DNA of 64,000 nt, from contig CAZJWX010000013.1 in NCBI GenBank assembly GCA_964549915.1, positions 1-64,000 of the forward strand, given 5' to 3'. This DNA is from JAUZRW01 sp964549915. Its GTDB lineage: Bacteria; Chloroflexota; Anaerolineae; Aggregatilineales; Phototrophicaceae. Every line of letters begins with the position of its first letter. Positions within the stretch are counted from its first letter, which is position 1. This document shows, piece by piece, positions 51,752 through 59,869 of the stretch. The position numbers and the translations under genes were made by a program. The notes beneath the pieces were generated by a model. That model did no database searches. It saw only the letters and a list, made by a program, of their open reading frames with translations, and was not told where the DNA came from.

Positions 51752-52153
51752 TTACTCCCCATTTGTGAATGCCCGCAGGCAACTCTGGATATCTTCCAGC
51801 AACGTATTGATTCGGAACGGTTTGGGAATGTACCCGTCGAATCCAGCTTCCATCACACGCTCTTTATCCCCTGCCATCGCGTGTGCCGTCAGCGCGATCA
51901 CGGGCACGGTCAGCAGATGCGGGATTGAGCGCACCTTCTCGAACATTTCCCAACCATCCATCTCCGGCATCGAAAGATCGAGTAGGATGAAGGTCGGGGT
52001 GATTTCGTTGAGGATCGTCAATCCCTCCAAACCGTTGCGCGCGATATGAACATCAGCCCCGTTGTAGAGGAGCACTTTCTGTGCAACACCCAGGTTATCT
52101 GGCTCATCATCAACGATGAGAACAATCCAGTCCTTGATGTCTTCGCTAATCAT
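51752..52153 (-). CDS. Single-domain response regulator
   Basis: A 133-residue receiver domain without output. Asp15-Asp16 (IVDDE), phospho-acceptor Asp59 (FILLDLSMPEMDG), Thr of ALTAHA and Lys of IPKPF are all in place. GGAG lies 10 bases before the ATG at 52153. It sits 183 bases after the LOV histidine kinase, on the same strand. The near-twin next to it shares its layout, so the pair looks like a tandem duplication. Confidence 0.9.
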   Translation of the reverse strand: MISEDIKDWIVLIVDDEPDNLGVAQKVLLYNGADVHIARNGLEGLTILNEITPTFILLDLSMPEMDGWEMFEKVRSIPHLLTVPVIALTAHAMAGDKERVMEAGFDGYIPKPFRINTLLEDIQSCLRAFTNGE

Positions 52154-52336
52154 CGGTCTATCACTCCACAAAAATCACTCACGATCTACTTGTTCTTTTG
52201 ATTTGGCACGCACTCATAGCGATGCTTACTTAACAAGGTGCCCTGCTAGCCTGTACTGGACTCAACACGGGTTGTTTTGTGTGAGAAGTGGAATGGCAAA
52301 TCCACGCCAGTGGCTTCTGCGCGAGGCACAGTCCAT

Positions 52337-54265
52337 TTACTCCACACCAGTCGCTTCGTCGATCTCCGGTACCAGCGGCAGGGTAACAACAAATGTGCTG
52401 CCAGCACCCACCTGGCTCTTCACCCGGACGCTGCCACCCATCATCATGGTCAACTTACGAACAATTGCCAGCCCCAGGCCCGTACCACCGACCTTACGCT
52501 GCGAGCTGCTATCGACCTGCCGAAATTCTTCGAAGATGGTCTCCTGCATGTGCGATGGGATGCCGATGCCGCTGTCTTCGACAATCAACTTCCAAGCATC
52601 GCTGCCATGTTTGCGAACTTGCAGCCGCACATAACCTTCGTTGGTGAATTTGATGGCGTTCGAGAGCAAATTGGTCGCCATCTGGCGGATACGCGCGGGA
52701 TCACCTTTGATCGTCTCTGGCATCTGCGCATCCAACGACACCTGGAAATCCAGCCCTCGCTCGGATGCCAACACGCTCATCTGCCCAACAAGGTCTTCTA
52801 ACCAGTGCCCGACATGGAAGGGTTTATTGACCAATTCCATGCGCCCCGCCTCAATCTTGGAAAGATCGAGCACATCGTTGATGAGTTCCAGCAGATGATC
52901 GGCGTTTGCCAGCACGCGCTCCTGGTAATCTCGCTGCTCATTGGTCAGCTCGCCCGTCATGCCTGCCAACTGAATTTCGGTATAGCCGATGATGGCATTC
53001 AAGGGCGTGCGCAATTCGTGTGACATCGTAGCCAGGAACTGCGTGCGCAATTGAGCAATCGCTTCCGCTTGCTGCCGCGCCACGGCCAGTTCCTGGTTGG
53101 CGACCAGCAGTGCACGGTTCTGTGCCTGAATCTTCTCTTCTGCCAACACGCGCTCCGTCACATCAGTACTGATGCCAACATAATGCGTTAGCACGCCGTT
53201 CTCGTCGTGAATGGGGGCGAGGTTCAGTTCGTTATAGAACAACGTGCCATCCTTACGATAATTCCGCAGCACCTCCGTGACAGGCTGTTCGTTCTGGATG
53301 GCTTCGCGAATACGCTGAATGCCGGGTTGGTCACGATCATCGCCCTGCAAGAAGCGGCAATTGCGTCCAATGGCTTCCAGCGCCGTGTAGCCCGTCTTCT
53401 TCTCGAAGGCTGGATTGATGTAGATCAGCGGCAAATCCGGCAGACGTGCATCTGCAATCGAAAAACCGGATGGACTGAATTCGATTGCCTGTTTGCGAAG
53501 CTGTAACTGCATCTCCGTCAGCTTCCGCTGTGTGATGTCCTTGCCGATGCTCCCGATCGCATACAGCCTACCCTCTGCATTGTACAACGGAAATTTGGTG
53601 GTCAAATATGTGCGCCACCCTTCGGTGACGGGCAACATCTCCTCGAAGTTGCGTGCCGCACGCTCTTCCAGCACAGCACGATCGTGATCCCGCAGAATGG
53701 TCACAATCGCCTGTGGGAACAGATCAGCATCCGTTTTGCCGAGAATCTCATCGCTCGTATGCCCCATACGTTCGGCAAATTCGCGGTTCACCAACTGATA
53801 CCGCCCGTGCAAATCCCTGAGGCCAACCATCAAACCGGAATTATCCAGGATGGATTGAAGCTGATCTTTCGCTTCTCGTAGCTGCGCTTCGCTCTTACGA
53901 AAGGGCGTGATGTCGCGGAAGACGCAAACGATGTGAACATCATCCCCATGATGCTGACGCAAAATGCTGCCTTCTACATGCAGGTGAGCGCCATCTTCCG
54001 CACGCAATTCAGTCAGTAGTGCGACACAGCCATCCTCATCTCGCAATTCGTTGATGAGCAACTGCACCGCATGGTGCTGCGTTTCGACGAGCACATCCTG
54101 GAAGAAATTGAGCTTCGACAGAGCATCCGCTGGATAGCCCAGTGCGTGACGCCAGTTGGCATTGACATGCACGAAATTCCCGTCCGGGTCAATCACCTGG
54201 ACGAGATGCCCTAGCTGCGCCAACAGATCATCGAGCGAAACATCGAGTTGTTCCAGCCCCATCAT
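52337..54265 (-). CDS. Soluble PAS-PAS-LOV sensor histidine kinase
   Basis: Predicted cytoplasmic blue-light-responsive kinase of 642 residues. Two PAS domains (about 10-120 and 135-255) precede a third with the LOV signature GRNCRFLQG; Cys303 would form the flavin adduct. The following NYRKDG and FYNEL blocks also match LOV flavin-binding positions. A coiled coil leads to HisKA (SHELRTPLNAIIGY with the phospho-His) and a HATPase domain (NLLSNAIKFT, DSGIGIP, GTGLGLAI). There is no membrane segment. Two ATG codons stand at 54265 and 54262, with GGAG upstream. The two receivers downstream are the likely partners. Confidence 0.92.
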   Translation of the reverse strand: MMGLEQLDVSLDDLLAQLGHLVQVIDPDGNFVHVNANWRHALGYPADALSKLNFFQDVLVETQHHAVQLLINELRDEDGCVALLTELRAEDGAHLHVEGSILRQHHGDDVHIVCVFRDITPFRKSEAQLREAKDQLQSILDNSGLMVGLRDLHGRYQLVNREFAERMGHTSDEILGKTDADLFPQAIVTILRDHDRAVLEERAARNFEEMLPVTEGWRTYLTTKFPLYNAEGRLYAIGSIGKDITQRKLTEMQLQLRKQAIEFSPSGFSIADARLPDLPLIYINPAFEKKTGYTALEAIGRNCRFLQGDDRDQPGIQRIREAIQNEQPVTEVLRNYRKDGTLFYNELNLAPIHDENGVLTHYVGISTDVTERVLAEEKIQAQNRALLVANQELAVARQQAEAIAQLRTQFLATMSHELRTPLNAIIGYTEIQLAGMTGELTNEQRDYQERVLANADHLLELINDVLDLSKIEAGRMELVNKPFHVGHWLEDLVGQMSVLASERGLDFQVSLDAQMPETIKGDPARIRQMATNLLSNAIKFTNEGYVRLQVRKHGSDAWKLIVEDSGIGIPSHMQETIFEEFRQVDSSSQRKVGGTGLGLAIVRKLTMMMGGSVRVKSQVGAGSTFVVTLPLVPEIDEATGVE

Positions 54266-54354
54266 ACTCTATATGCTCCGTTTGCTTCATTGCATGGCGC
54301 GTATCGTACCGCAGGGGTATTTGTGAAACATGAGTGATCTGCGACCATCTCTGA

Positions 54355-54394
54355 AGAAAAATCAACGGCGCTGATTCATCAATCAACGCCGTTG
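54355..54394 (-). terminator. Rho-independent terminator of hppA
   Basis: CAACGGCG (54363-54370) pairs with CGCCGTTG (54387-54394), and inside it TGATT (54372-54376) pairs with AATCA (54381-54385). On the minus strand the stem is followed by ATTTTTC. It lies 34 bases after the hppA stop. Confidence 0.85.
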
Positions 54395-54427
54395 TAGTGC
54401 TCAGCTTATGCGGAACGGAGCCGATAT

Positions 54428-56719
54428 TTAATCACTGCTTTCCGCATCATCGGTTGCTTCAGCATCCGCCTCGGTTTCTTCGGCTTCGTCTGCTGCCGCA
54501 TCCTCTTCTTCGGCTTCTTCTTCCTCTGCCTCAGCGTCGTCCACCGCCTGCTCTTCTTCAGCAGGTTCTTCGGTGACTTCCACTGCCGGAGTCGGTTCGG
54601 TGACTGTTGCATCAGTATCAGCCACATTGGCGACCAGCGGCGCAACCACCAGCGAGACAATCGCCAACAGCTTCAGCAGAATGTTGAGTGAGGGGCCGGA
54701 CGTATCCTTGAAGGGGTCACCGACAGTATCGCCAACAACAGCAGCCTTGTGCGCGTCGGAACCTTTGCCGCCGAGATTGCCCGCCTCAATGAACTTCTTG
54801 GCGTTATCCCAGGCACCACCAGCATTCGCCATCATCACCGCCAGCATGAAAGCCGAAACCAGGGAGCCGAGCAAGATGCCGACCGACGTTTGTTCGCCCA
54901 CAAAGTCACCCAGGATGTTGCCCTGCCCCAGAGCAGTCAGCAGCGCCACAACGACCGGCACGGCAACGGCAATGATCCCCGGCAGCAGCATCTCGCGGAT
55001 CGCACTATCTGTGCTGATCGCCACACAGGTTTCATAATCGGGTTCGTTTTCGCCTTCCATGATGCCGGGAATTTCGCGGAACTGACGGCGGACTTCCTCG
55101 ACGATTTCCTGCGCGGCGTTACCGACAGCAACCATAGTGAGGGCGCTGAAGATATAGGGCAGCAGCGCGCCGATGAAGAGACCCGTAATCAGGCGAACAT
55201 CCAGGATTGAGTAGGCAATCTCCTCCGCCGGAAGATCCGGGTGCAGCGCGTTGACGAAGGCGGCCATCAGTGCCAGCGCTGTCATCGCAGCACTGCCGAT
55301 TGCGAACCCTTTGCCCGTCGCAGCCGTCGTATTCCCCAGGCTGTCCAGCGCATCGGTGCGGTCGCGCACCTCGTCCGGCAGTTCGGACATTTCAGCAATC
55401 CCACCCGCGTTGTCCGCCACCGGGCCGTAGGCGTCCGTTGCCAGGGTGATACCCAGGGTGCTGAGCATACCAACAGCAGCAATCGCCACACCGTACAACC
55501 CCTGCAGATAAACTGCGACGAGGGTCACGATGACGACGATGATCACCGGAGCCATCGTGCTGAGCATGCCCAGCGCCAGACCGCGAATAATCACGATGCC
55601 GGAGCCACCTTCCGCGCTGTTCGCCAGCGACTTGGTGGGGCCATAAGCATCCGCCGTGAAGTATTCGGTGAAGTAACCGATGAGCACACCGCCGAGCAGA
55701 CCTGCAATGGTCGCGCCTGCCACGTTGACGAAATTATCCGGGAAAAGCAGCACCGCAATCCCGATGATGGCCAGAGCAATCACACCGCTGGCGCTGTAGA
55801 CACCCGTGCGCAAGCTGCCAAGAAGCTGCTCCTGGGAAGCCCCCTCCTGCGTGCGCACGAGGAAGGTCGCGCCCATCGCGATGATGATCCCCGCTGCTGC
55901 CACGAGAATCGGGAAGACCTGATAGTTGATGTTGCTCGCCAATACGCCACTGAGCGTAGCCAGGGAAATGGCCGCGACAATCGAACTTGCGTAACTCTCG
56001 AAGAGGTCGGAACCCATTCCTGCGACATCGCCCACATTATCGCCCACATTGTCCGCAATGGTCGCCGGGTTGCGCGGATCGTCTTCCGGGATTCCTGCTT
56101 CGGTCTTGCCAACCAGGTCAGCGCCCACGTCCGCCGCCTTGGTGTAGATACCCCCACCAACACGCGCAAAGATCGCAATCGACGTACCACCGAAGCCGAA
56201 ACCAGCGAGTGCACTGGCTGCCGTCGCCGATTCGAGGCCGAAGACCTGGGTGAAGAGAACGAAGAGAATACTTACACCGGCCAGCGCCAGGGCAACCACC
56301 GTTGTACCCATGACAGTACCGCCGGAGAACGCCACGCGCAGCCCACGATTCAGGCTGTTGCGGGCGGCTTCCGTCGTGCGGACGTTGGCACGCACAGCGA
56401 TGTACATGCCGATGTAGCCTGCCAGACCGGAGGCCAGCGCACCCACAAGGAATGCAACTGACGTGAGGGGCGAGAGGTTACTCACGAAGCTGAGACCGAG
56501 CAAAATGGCGAAGACGATACCGACGAAAATCGCCACAGCGCGGTATTCACGCGTGAGGAATGCCTGCGCACCACGCTGAATCGCCGCAGCAATGCGCTTC
56601 ATCTCGTCCGATCCCTCGGACTGGCGCAGCACAAAGTTCGCCTGGTACCAGGCAAATGCAATACCGATGACGCTCGCGACCGTTCCCAGGACGCCAGCAG
56701 TTGTCAATGAAATTTCCAT
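54428..56719 (-). CDS. hppA: Membrane-bound ion-translocating pyrophosphatase
   Basis: Couples hydrolysis of pyrophosphate to pumping of protons or sodium ions. The 763 residues have about 16 membrane segments and the signature DVGADLVGKTE plus the DNVGDNVGD motif. In the GNTTAATGKG block Ala stands where K+-independent pumps have Lys, so a K+-requiring enzyme is expected. About 65 residues after the last helix are almost wholly Glu, Asp, Ala and Thr; by the known topology this tail faces outside. AGGAGGG is 5 bases before the ATG. H+ or Na+ specificity cannot be told by eye. Confidence 0.95.
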   Translation of the reverse strand: MEISLTTAGVLGTVASVIGIAFAWYQANFVLRQSEGSDEMKRIAAAIQRGAQAFLTREYRAVAIFVGIVFAILLGLSFVSNLSPLTSVAFLVGALASGLAGYIGMYIAVRANVRTTEAARNSLNRGLRVAFSGGTVMGTTVVALALAGVSILFVLFTQVFGLESATAASALAGFGFGGTSIAIFARVGGGIYTKAADVGADLVGKTEAGIPEDDPRNPATIADNVGDNVGDVAGMGSDLFESYASSIVAAISLATLSGVLASNINYQVFPILVAAAGIIIAMGATFLVRTQEGASQEQLLGSLRTGVYSASGVIALAIIGIAVLLFPDNFVNVAGATIAGLLGGVLIGYFTEYFTADAYGPTKSLANSAEGGSGIVIIRGLALGMLSTMAPVIIVVIVTLVAVYLQGLYGVAIAAVGMLSTLGITLATDAYGPVADNAGGIAEMSELPDEVRDRTDALDSLGNTTAATGKGFAIGSAAMTALALMAAFVNALHPDLPAEEIAYSILDVRLITGLFIGALLPYIFSALTMVAVGNAAQEIVEEVRRQFREIPGIMEGENEPDYETCVAISTDSAIREMLLPGIIAVAVPVVVALLTALGQGNILGDFVGEQTSVGILLGSLVSAFMLAVMMANAGGAWDNAKKFIEAGNLGGKGSDAHKAAVVGDTVGDPFKDTSGPSLNILLKLLAIVSLVVAPLVANVADTDATVTEPTPAVEVTEEPAEEEQAVDDAEAEEEEAEEEDAAADEAEETEADAEATDDAESSD

Positions 56720-56882
56720 GTAGACCCTCCTATTCGAAAAGGTAAGTACATCCCCACATATGCTTTACAAGAACCCGAAAATGGTAGCGTATGTTTCAGA
56801 AAATTTACAGCGCCTGAACATTACATTTTCCTCAAACGTCGTAATATTGCACCAAATCACCCCTCGTTCGGTTCAATCTTCA

Positions 56883-56891
56883 TGGTATAAA
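56883..56891 (+). promoter_or_regulatory. Extended -10 element before yraN
   Basis: TGG followed by TATAAA (56886-56891) lies 53 bases before the yraN ATG. The upstream gap 56720-56882 is A+T-rich and shows no other clear element. Confidence 0.4.
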
Positions 56892-56944
56892 GCAACTACA
56901 AGGCATGAGCAGACTCAGTTCACAAGCAATAAGCGGCCACTCGA

Positions 56945-57307
56945 ATGACAGAACAACGCAAATTGGGCGACCAGGGCGAAACACTGGCAGCACAACATCT
57001 GCAAGAAAAGCGATACCAGATCATCGAACGAAACTGGCACTGCCGCTACGGAGAAATCGACCTGATCGCCAGGGACGATGAGACGCTGGTCTTCATCGAA
57101 GTGAAGACGCGCCGTGCGCAAACAACGGAGGACGCCTTCGCCAGCGTGACCCCGACCAAGCAGCAGCGTTTCATCGCCGCTGTACACGAGTATCTCGACC
57201 AGCACGCGGACGAAGAGACTCTCTGGCGCATTGATGTGATCGCAATCGCCTTACCTCGCACAGGCACACCGATCATTGACCATCAGGAGGATGCCCTTGG
57301 CTGGTAA
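56945..57307 (+). CDS. YraN family (UPF0102) nuclease-fold protein
   Basis: A 120-residue protein with a restriction-endonuclease-like fold: GDQGETLAAQHL, GEIDLIA and FIEVKTR, where Glu-Asp-Glu-x-Lys match the metal-binding residues of nucleases. The cellular role of YraN is not settled. It overlaps miaA by 11 bases. Confidence 0.9.
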   Translation: MTEQRKLGDQGETLAAQHLQEKRYQIIERNWHCRYGEIDLIARDDETLVFIEVKTRRAQTTEDAFASVTPTKQQRFIAAVHEYLDQHADEETLWRIDVIAIALPRTGTPIIDHQEDALGW

Positions 57308-58223
57308 TTCCCCCCTGCTGATCATCCTCGGTGCGACGGCAGTCGGCAAAACCGGGCTGGGGATCGAAATCGCCCAGCATCTCGATGGTGAGATCATCAA
57401 CGCAGACAGCCGCCAGATTTACCGCTATATGGATATTGGCACAGCCAAGCCCACACCCGAACAGCAGACGCAGGCAACCCATCACCTGCTCGATCTTGTA
57501 ACACCGGATCACACGCTGGGATTGGCGCAATACCAGAAGCTGGCCTACGCAACCGCCGCAGACATCACGAAACGGGGCAAATTGCCGATTCTGGTCGGCG
57601 GTACCGGGCAATACGTGACAGCCGTTGAGGAAGGCTGGTCGATTCCGGAAGTTCCGCCCGATGAAGCGCTGCGTGCTCGCCTGGAAGCAGAGGCAGCGCA
57701 GCACGGCGGCGAACACCTCCTGGAACGCCTGCACGAGGTCGATCCGGCAGCGGCGGAGAAAATTCACCCGAACAATGTACGACGGGTGATTCGCGCTCTG
57801 GAAGTCTACGAAGTCACTGGCACACCCATCAGCGTATTGCAGCGCAAACAGCCCCCACCCTATCGCATTCGCACGCTGGGGCTGACGCTCGAACGCGAGG
57901 CGCTCAAGATGCGGGCGGATCAGCGCCTGACGCAGATGATTGAGATGGGCTTCGTGCATGAGGTTGCGCTGTTGCTGGAGCGCGGCTACTCGCCCGATCT
58001 ACCCGCGATGAGCGCACTGGGCTATCGCGAAATCGCGGCTCACCTCGCTGGCGCAATGACCCTGGACGACGCCCTGGAACAGACGCGCATCGCGACTCAC
58101 CAGTTCATCCGCCGCCAGGAAATCTGGTTTCGGGGGCATGATAACGGCATCTTGTGGCATAATGGACATACAATGGACATCGCCCAACTGGTTGACTCGT
58201 TGGCAAACTGGAAGCAGGAGTGA
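57297..58223 (+). CDS. miaA: tRNA dimethylallyltransferase
   Basis: Adds a dimethylallyl group to A37 of tRNAs that read U-starting codons. The 308 residues include the P-loop GATAVGKTGL, the NADSRQIYRYMDIGTAKP block and the catalytic-region VGGTGQYV motif. The ATG at 57291 touches the AGGAGG ribosome site directly, which leaves no spacing; the TTG at 57297 has the ideal 6 bases, so I start there. Both give an intact enzyme. Confidence 0.93.
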   Translation: MAGNSPLLIILGATAVGKTGLGIEIAQHLDGEIINADSRQIYRYMDIGTAKPTPEQQTQATHHLLDLVTPDHTLGLAQYQKLAYATAADITKRGKLPILVGGTGQYVTAVEEGWSIPEVPPDEALRARLEAEAAQHGGEHLLERLHEVDPAAAEKIHPNNVRRVIRALEVYEVTGTPISVLQRKQPPPYRIRTLGLTLEREALKMRADQRLTQMIEMGFVHEVALLLERGYSPDLPAMSALGYREIAAHLAGAMTLDDALEQTRIATHQFIRRQEIWFRGHDNGILWHNGHTMDIAQLVDSLANWKQE

Positions 58224-58226
58224 CTT

Positions 58227-58943
58227 TTGCTCGACTTTCTACGGCGTGACGGCGATACATCCAATACGGTTTTCGGCGTGATCTTGCTGGTGATGCTGCT
58301 GGTCTTCGTCGGCCCGGATGTGCTGCCCCGTCTTCTGTCGCGCACGTTCCCTTTTGTGGATGAAGGTGCGCCCTGCACAAGGCTGCGCACCGCATCCGAT
58401 CGCGGCCTGCACCAATCGCTCATTGGACGGCGCTCCAGCGACCCGTTCGATTTGGATGTGCAGGTTGACCCGCTGCCGACAGATGGCAGTGGTTCCTGGA
58501 TCGTGCGTATCATCATCGTCAACAACACCATTGGCACCGTGCCGCTGGTTTTCGATGAGAATCAGGTGCTACCAGTCGATGACGGCAACAGCGGTGTCGG
58601 CTTGATCTTCAATCCACCCGCCAACATCAATCTTGGAACCATACGCCCCGCCGGAGCGTCTACATTCTCAAATGACAACATACGCCTACTAGGGCCGCGC
58701 CAACGCTGTGTACATCGCGTCGAGATACCTGCCAACCAGCTTGGCAGCATACAACCGGGCACAACTACAGTACGCAGCTATTATCGGATCACGACAGCAG
58801 GCACTGTGCTGACGACAGCCACCGCCATTTTCCCGGATCAAGGGCTGGCGCTGCTGACGAACGGATTCACACAATCCGAGGCCGTCACCGTCCCGCCCGC
58901 ACTGTCGGTAGAAGTCGGAGGAGAAGCCGAAGATGCCCAGTAG
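58227..58943 (+). CDS. Membrane-anchored protein of unknown function
   Basis: I do not recognise a family. The 238 residues have a short charged N-terminus, one membrane segment (about 15-34) and an outer beta-rich domain of about 190 residues that includes a VNNTIGTVPLVF-like strand pair, resembling a DUF4352 or Ig-type fold. Two cysteines (50 and 161) could form a disulfide. The TTG start at 58227 is supported by AGGAG 7 bases upstream, three bases after miaA. It is probably cotranscribed with miaA and the FHA protein. Confidence 0.72.
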   Translation: MLDFLRRDGDTSNTVFGVILLVMLLVFVGPDVLPRLLSRTFPFVDEGAPCTRLRTASDRGLHQSLIGRRSSDPFDLDVQVDPLPTDGSGSWIVRIIIVNNTIGTVPLVFDENQVLPVDDGNSGVGLIFNPPANINLGTIRPAGASTFSNDNIRLLGPRQRCVHRVEIPANQLGSIQPGTTTVRSYYRITTAGTVLTTATAIFPDQGLALLTNGFTQSEAVTVPPALSVEVGGEAEDAQ

Positions 58944-58958
58944 CAAGAGGGTTAGACA

Positions 58959-59717
58959 ATGGCCAGGAAGTTAATCCAAACTGAGAGCAACCGACGAATA
59001 ACAGGTATAGCCCAAACAAATGAGGAAGAACGAGCAATGGCAGATACTTCTCAAAACGAACATCCTGCGATTGTCATTCTCGATGGAGAACTGAAATCCC
59101 ACGCCTGGCTGCTGGATCGCGAGCGGCAGGTGTTAGGACGCGATGAAGAATGCGAAATCGTCATCCCACTGCGCCAGATTTCGCGGCAGCATGTCATTTT
59201 CCATCGCACAGATGAAGGCGTCTTCCTGGAAGACCTGGGCAGCCGCAACGGCACCTGGGTCAACGGAAATCGGCTGGAAGGCCACATCCAGCTACACGAC
59301 GGAGACGAAATCCACATCGCGCTGCGCGTGCGCCTGAAATTTGTGGAGAGTGGCATCACAGCCCCCATCACCGAAGACCTGCCCGCTGTCATTCCATCGA
59401 TCGCCGGCAAAGGGCGGTTGAAGATTGATACGGAGGCACGCCGCGTTCTGGTGAATGGTGTAGAGATGGATCCGCCGCTGAGCCTGCCCCAATATCGCTT
59501 GCTGGAACTGCTTTATGTGAATCAGGGGCGCGTCTGCACCCGTGATGAAGTGGTGGAATCCGTATGGCCAGATGAAATGGGCGACGGCGTGAGCGAACAG
59601 GCCATTGACGCCCTGGTGCGACGATTGCGCGATCGTCTCGCGGAGATGGATCCGCATACACAATATGTGGTCACGGTGCGTGGGCATGGCTTCCGCCTGG
59701 ATAACCCCCTGAATTAG
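58959..59717 (+). CDS. FHA domain-winged helix DNA-binding protein
   Basis: Predicted transcription factor that reads phospho-threonine signals. Residues about 35-125 form an FHA domain (LGRDEEC, ISRQHV and GSRNGTWVNG); residues about 150-250 form an OmpR-type winged helix (SLPQYRLLELL, ending VRGHGFRL). There is no receiver domain, so control probably comes through Ser/Thr kinases. Two starts are possible: the ATG at 58959 and the ATG at 59037; each has a good ribosome site. The first 26 residues look like a poorly conserved extension. Confidence 0.88.
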   Translation: MARKLIQTESNRRITGIAQTNEEERAMADTSQNEHPAIVILDGELKSHAWLLDRERQVLGRDEECEIVIPLRQISRQHVIFHRTDEGVFLEDLGSRNGTWVNGNRLEGHIQLHDGDEIHIALRVRLKFVESGITAPITEDLPAVIPSIAGKGRLKIDTEARRVLVNGVEMDPPLSLPQYRLLELLYVNQGRVCTRDEVVESVWPDEMGDGVSEQAIDALVRRLRDRLAEMDPHTQYVVTVRGHGFRLDNPLN

Positions 59718-59757
59718 ATTGCCCCACTTCACACAGCATCTCCAATCTTCTACAACG

Positions 59758-59781
59758 TGGGAGCTTGCCAGCAGGCTCCCA
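59758..59781 (+). terminator. Hairpin after the FHA gene
   Basis: TGGGAGC (59758-59764) pairs with GCTCCCA (59775-59781), 41 bases after the stop. No T run follows. It may end the yraN-miaA transcript. Confidence 0.35.
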
Positions 59782-59805
59782 GGACAGGCTCAGGTGACTG
59801 CCGCC

Positions 59806-59836
59806 TTGCACAGGAATTGGGAGTGCCTGCTATAAT
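59806..59836 (+). promoter_or_regulatory. Promoter of the SUV3-like helicase gene
   Basis: TTGCAC (59806-59811) is followed after 19 bases by a perfect TATAAT (59831-59836) preceded by TGC, giving an extended -10 box. The ATG lies 34 bases downstream. Confidence 0.6.
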
Positions 59837-59869
59837 GTTGGTGACACCCTCCGTAGATGATGAGATGCT

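Noticed and set aside
55241..56461. Plus-strand open frame of 406 residues, rich in His, Arg and Thr
   Set aside because: Antisense to hppA with low-complexity composition and no ribosome site.
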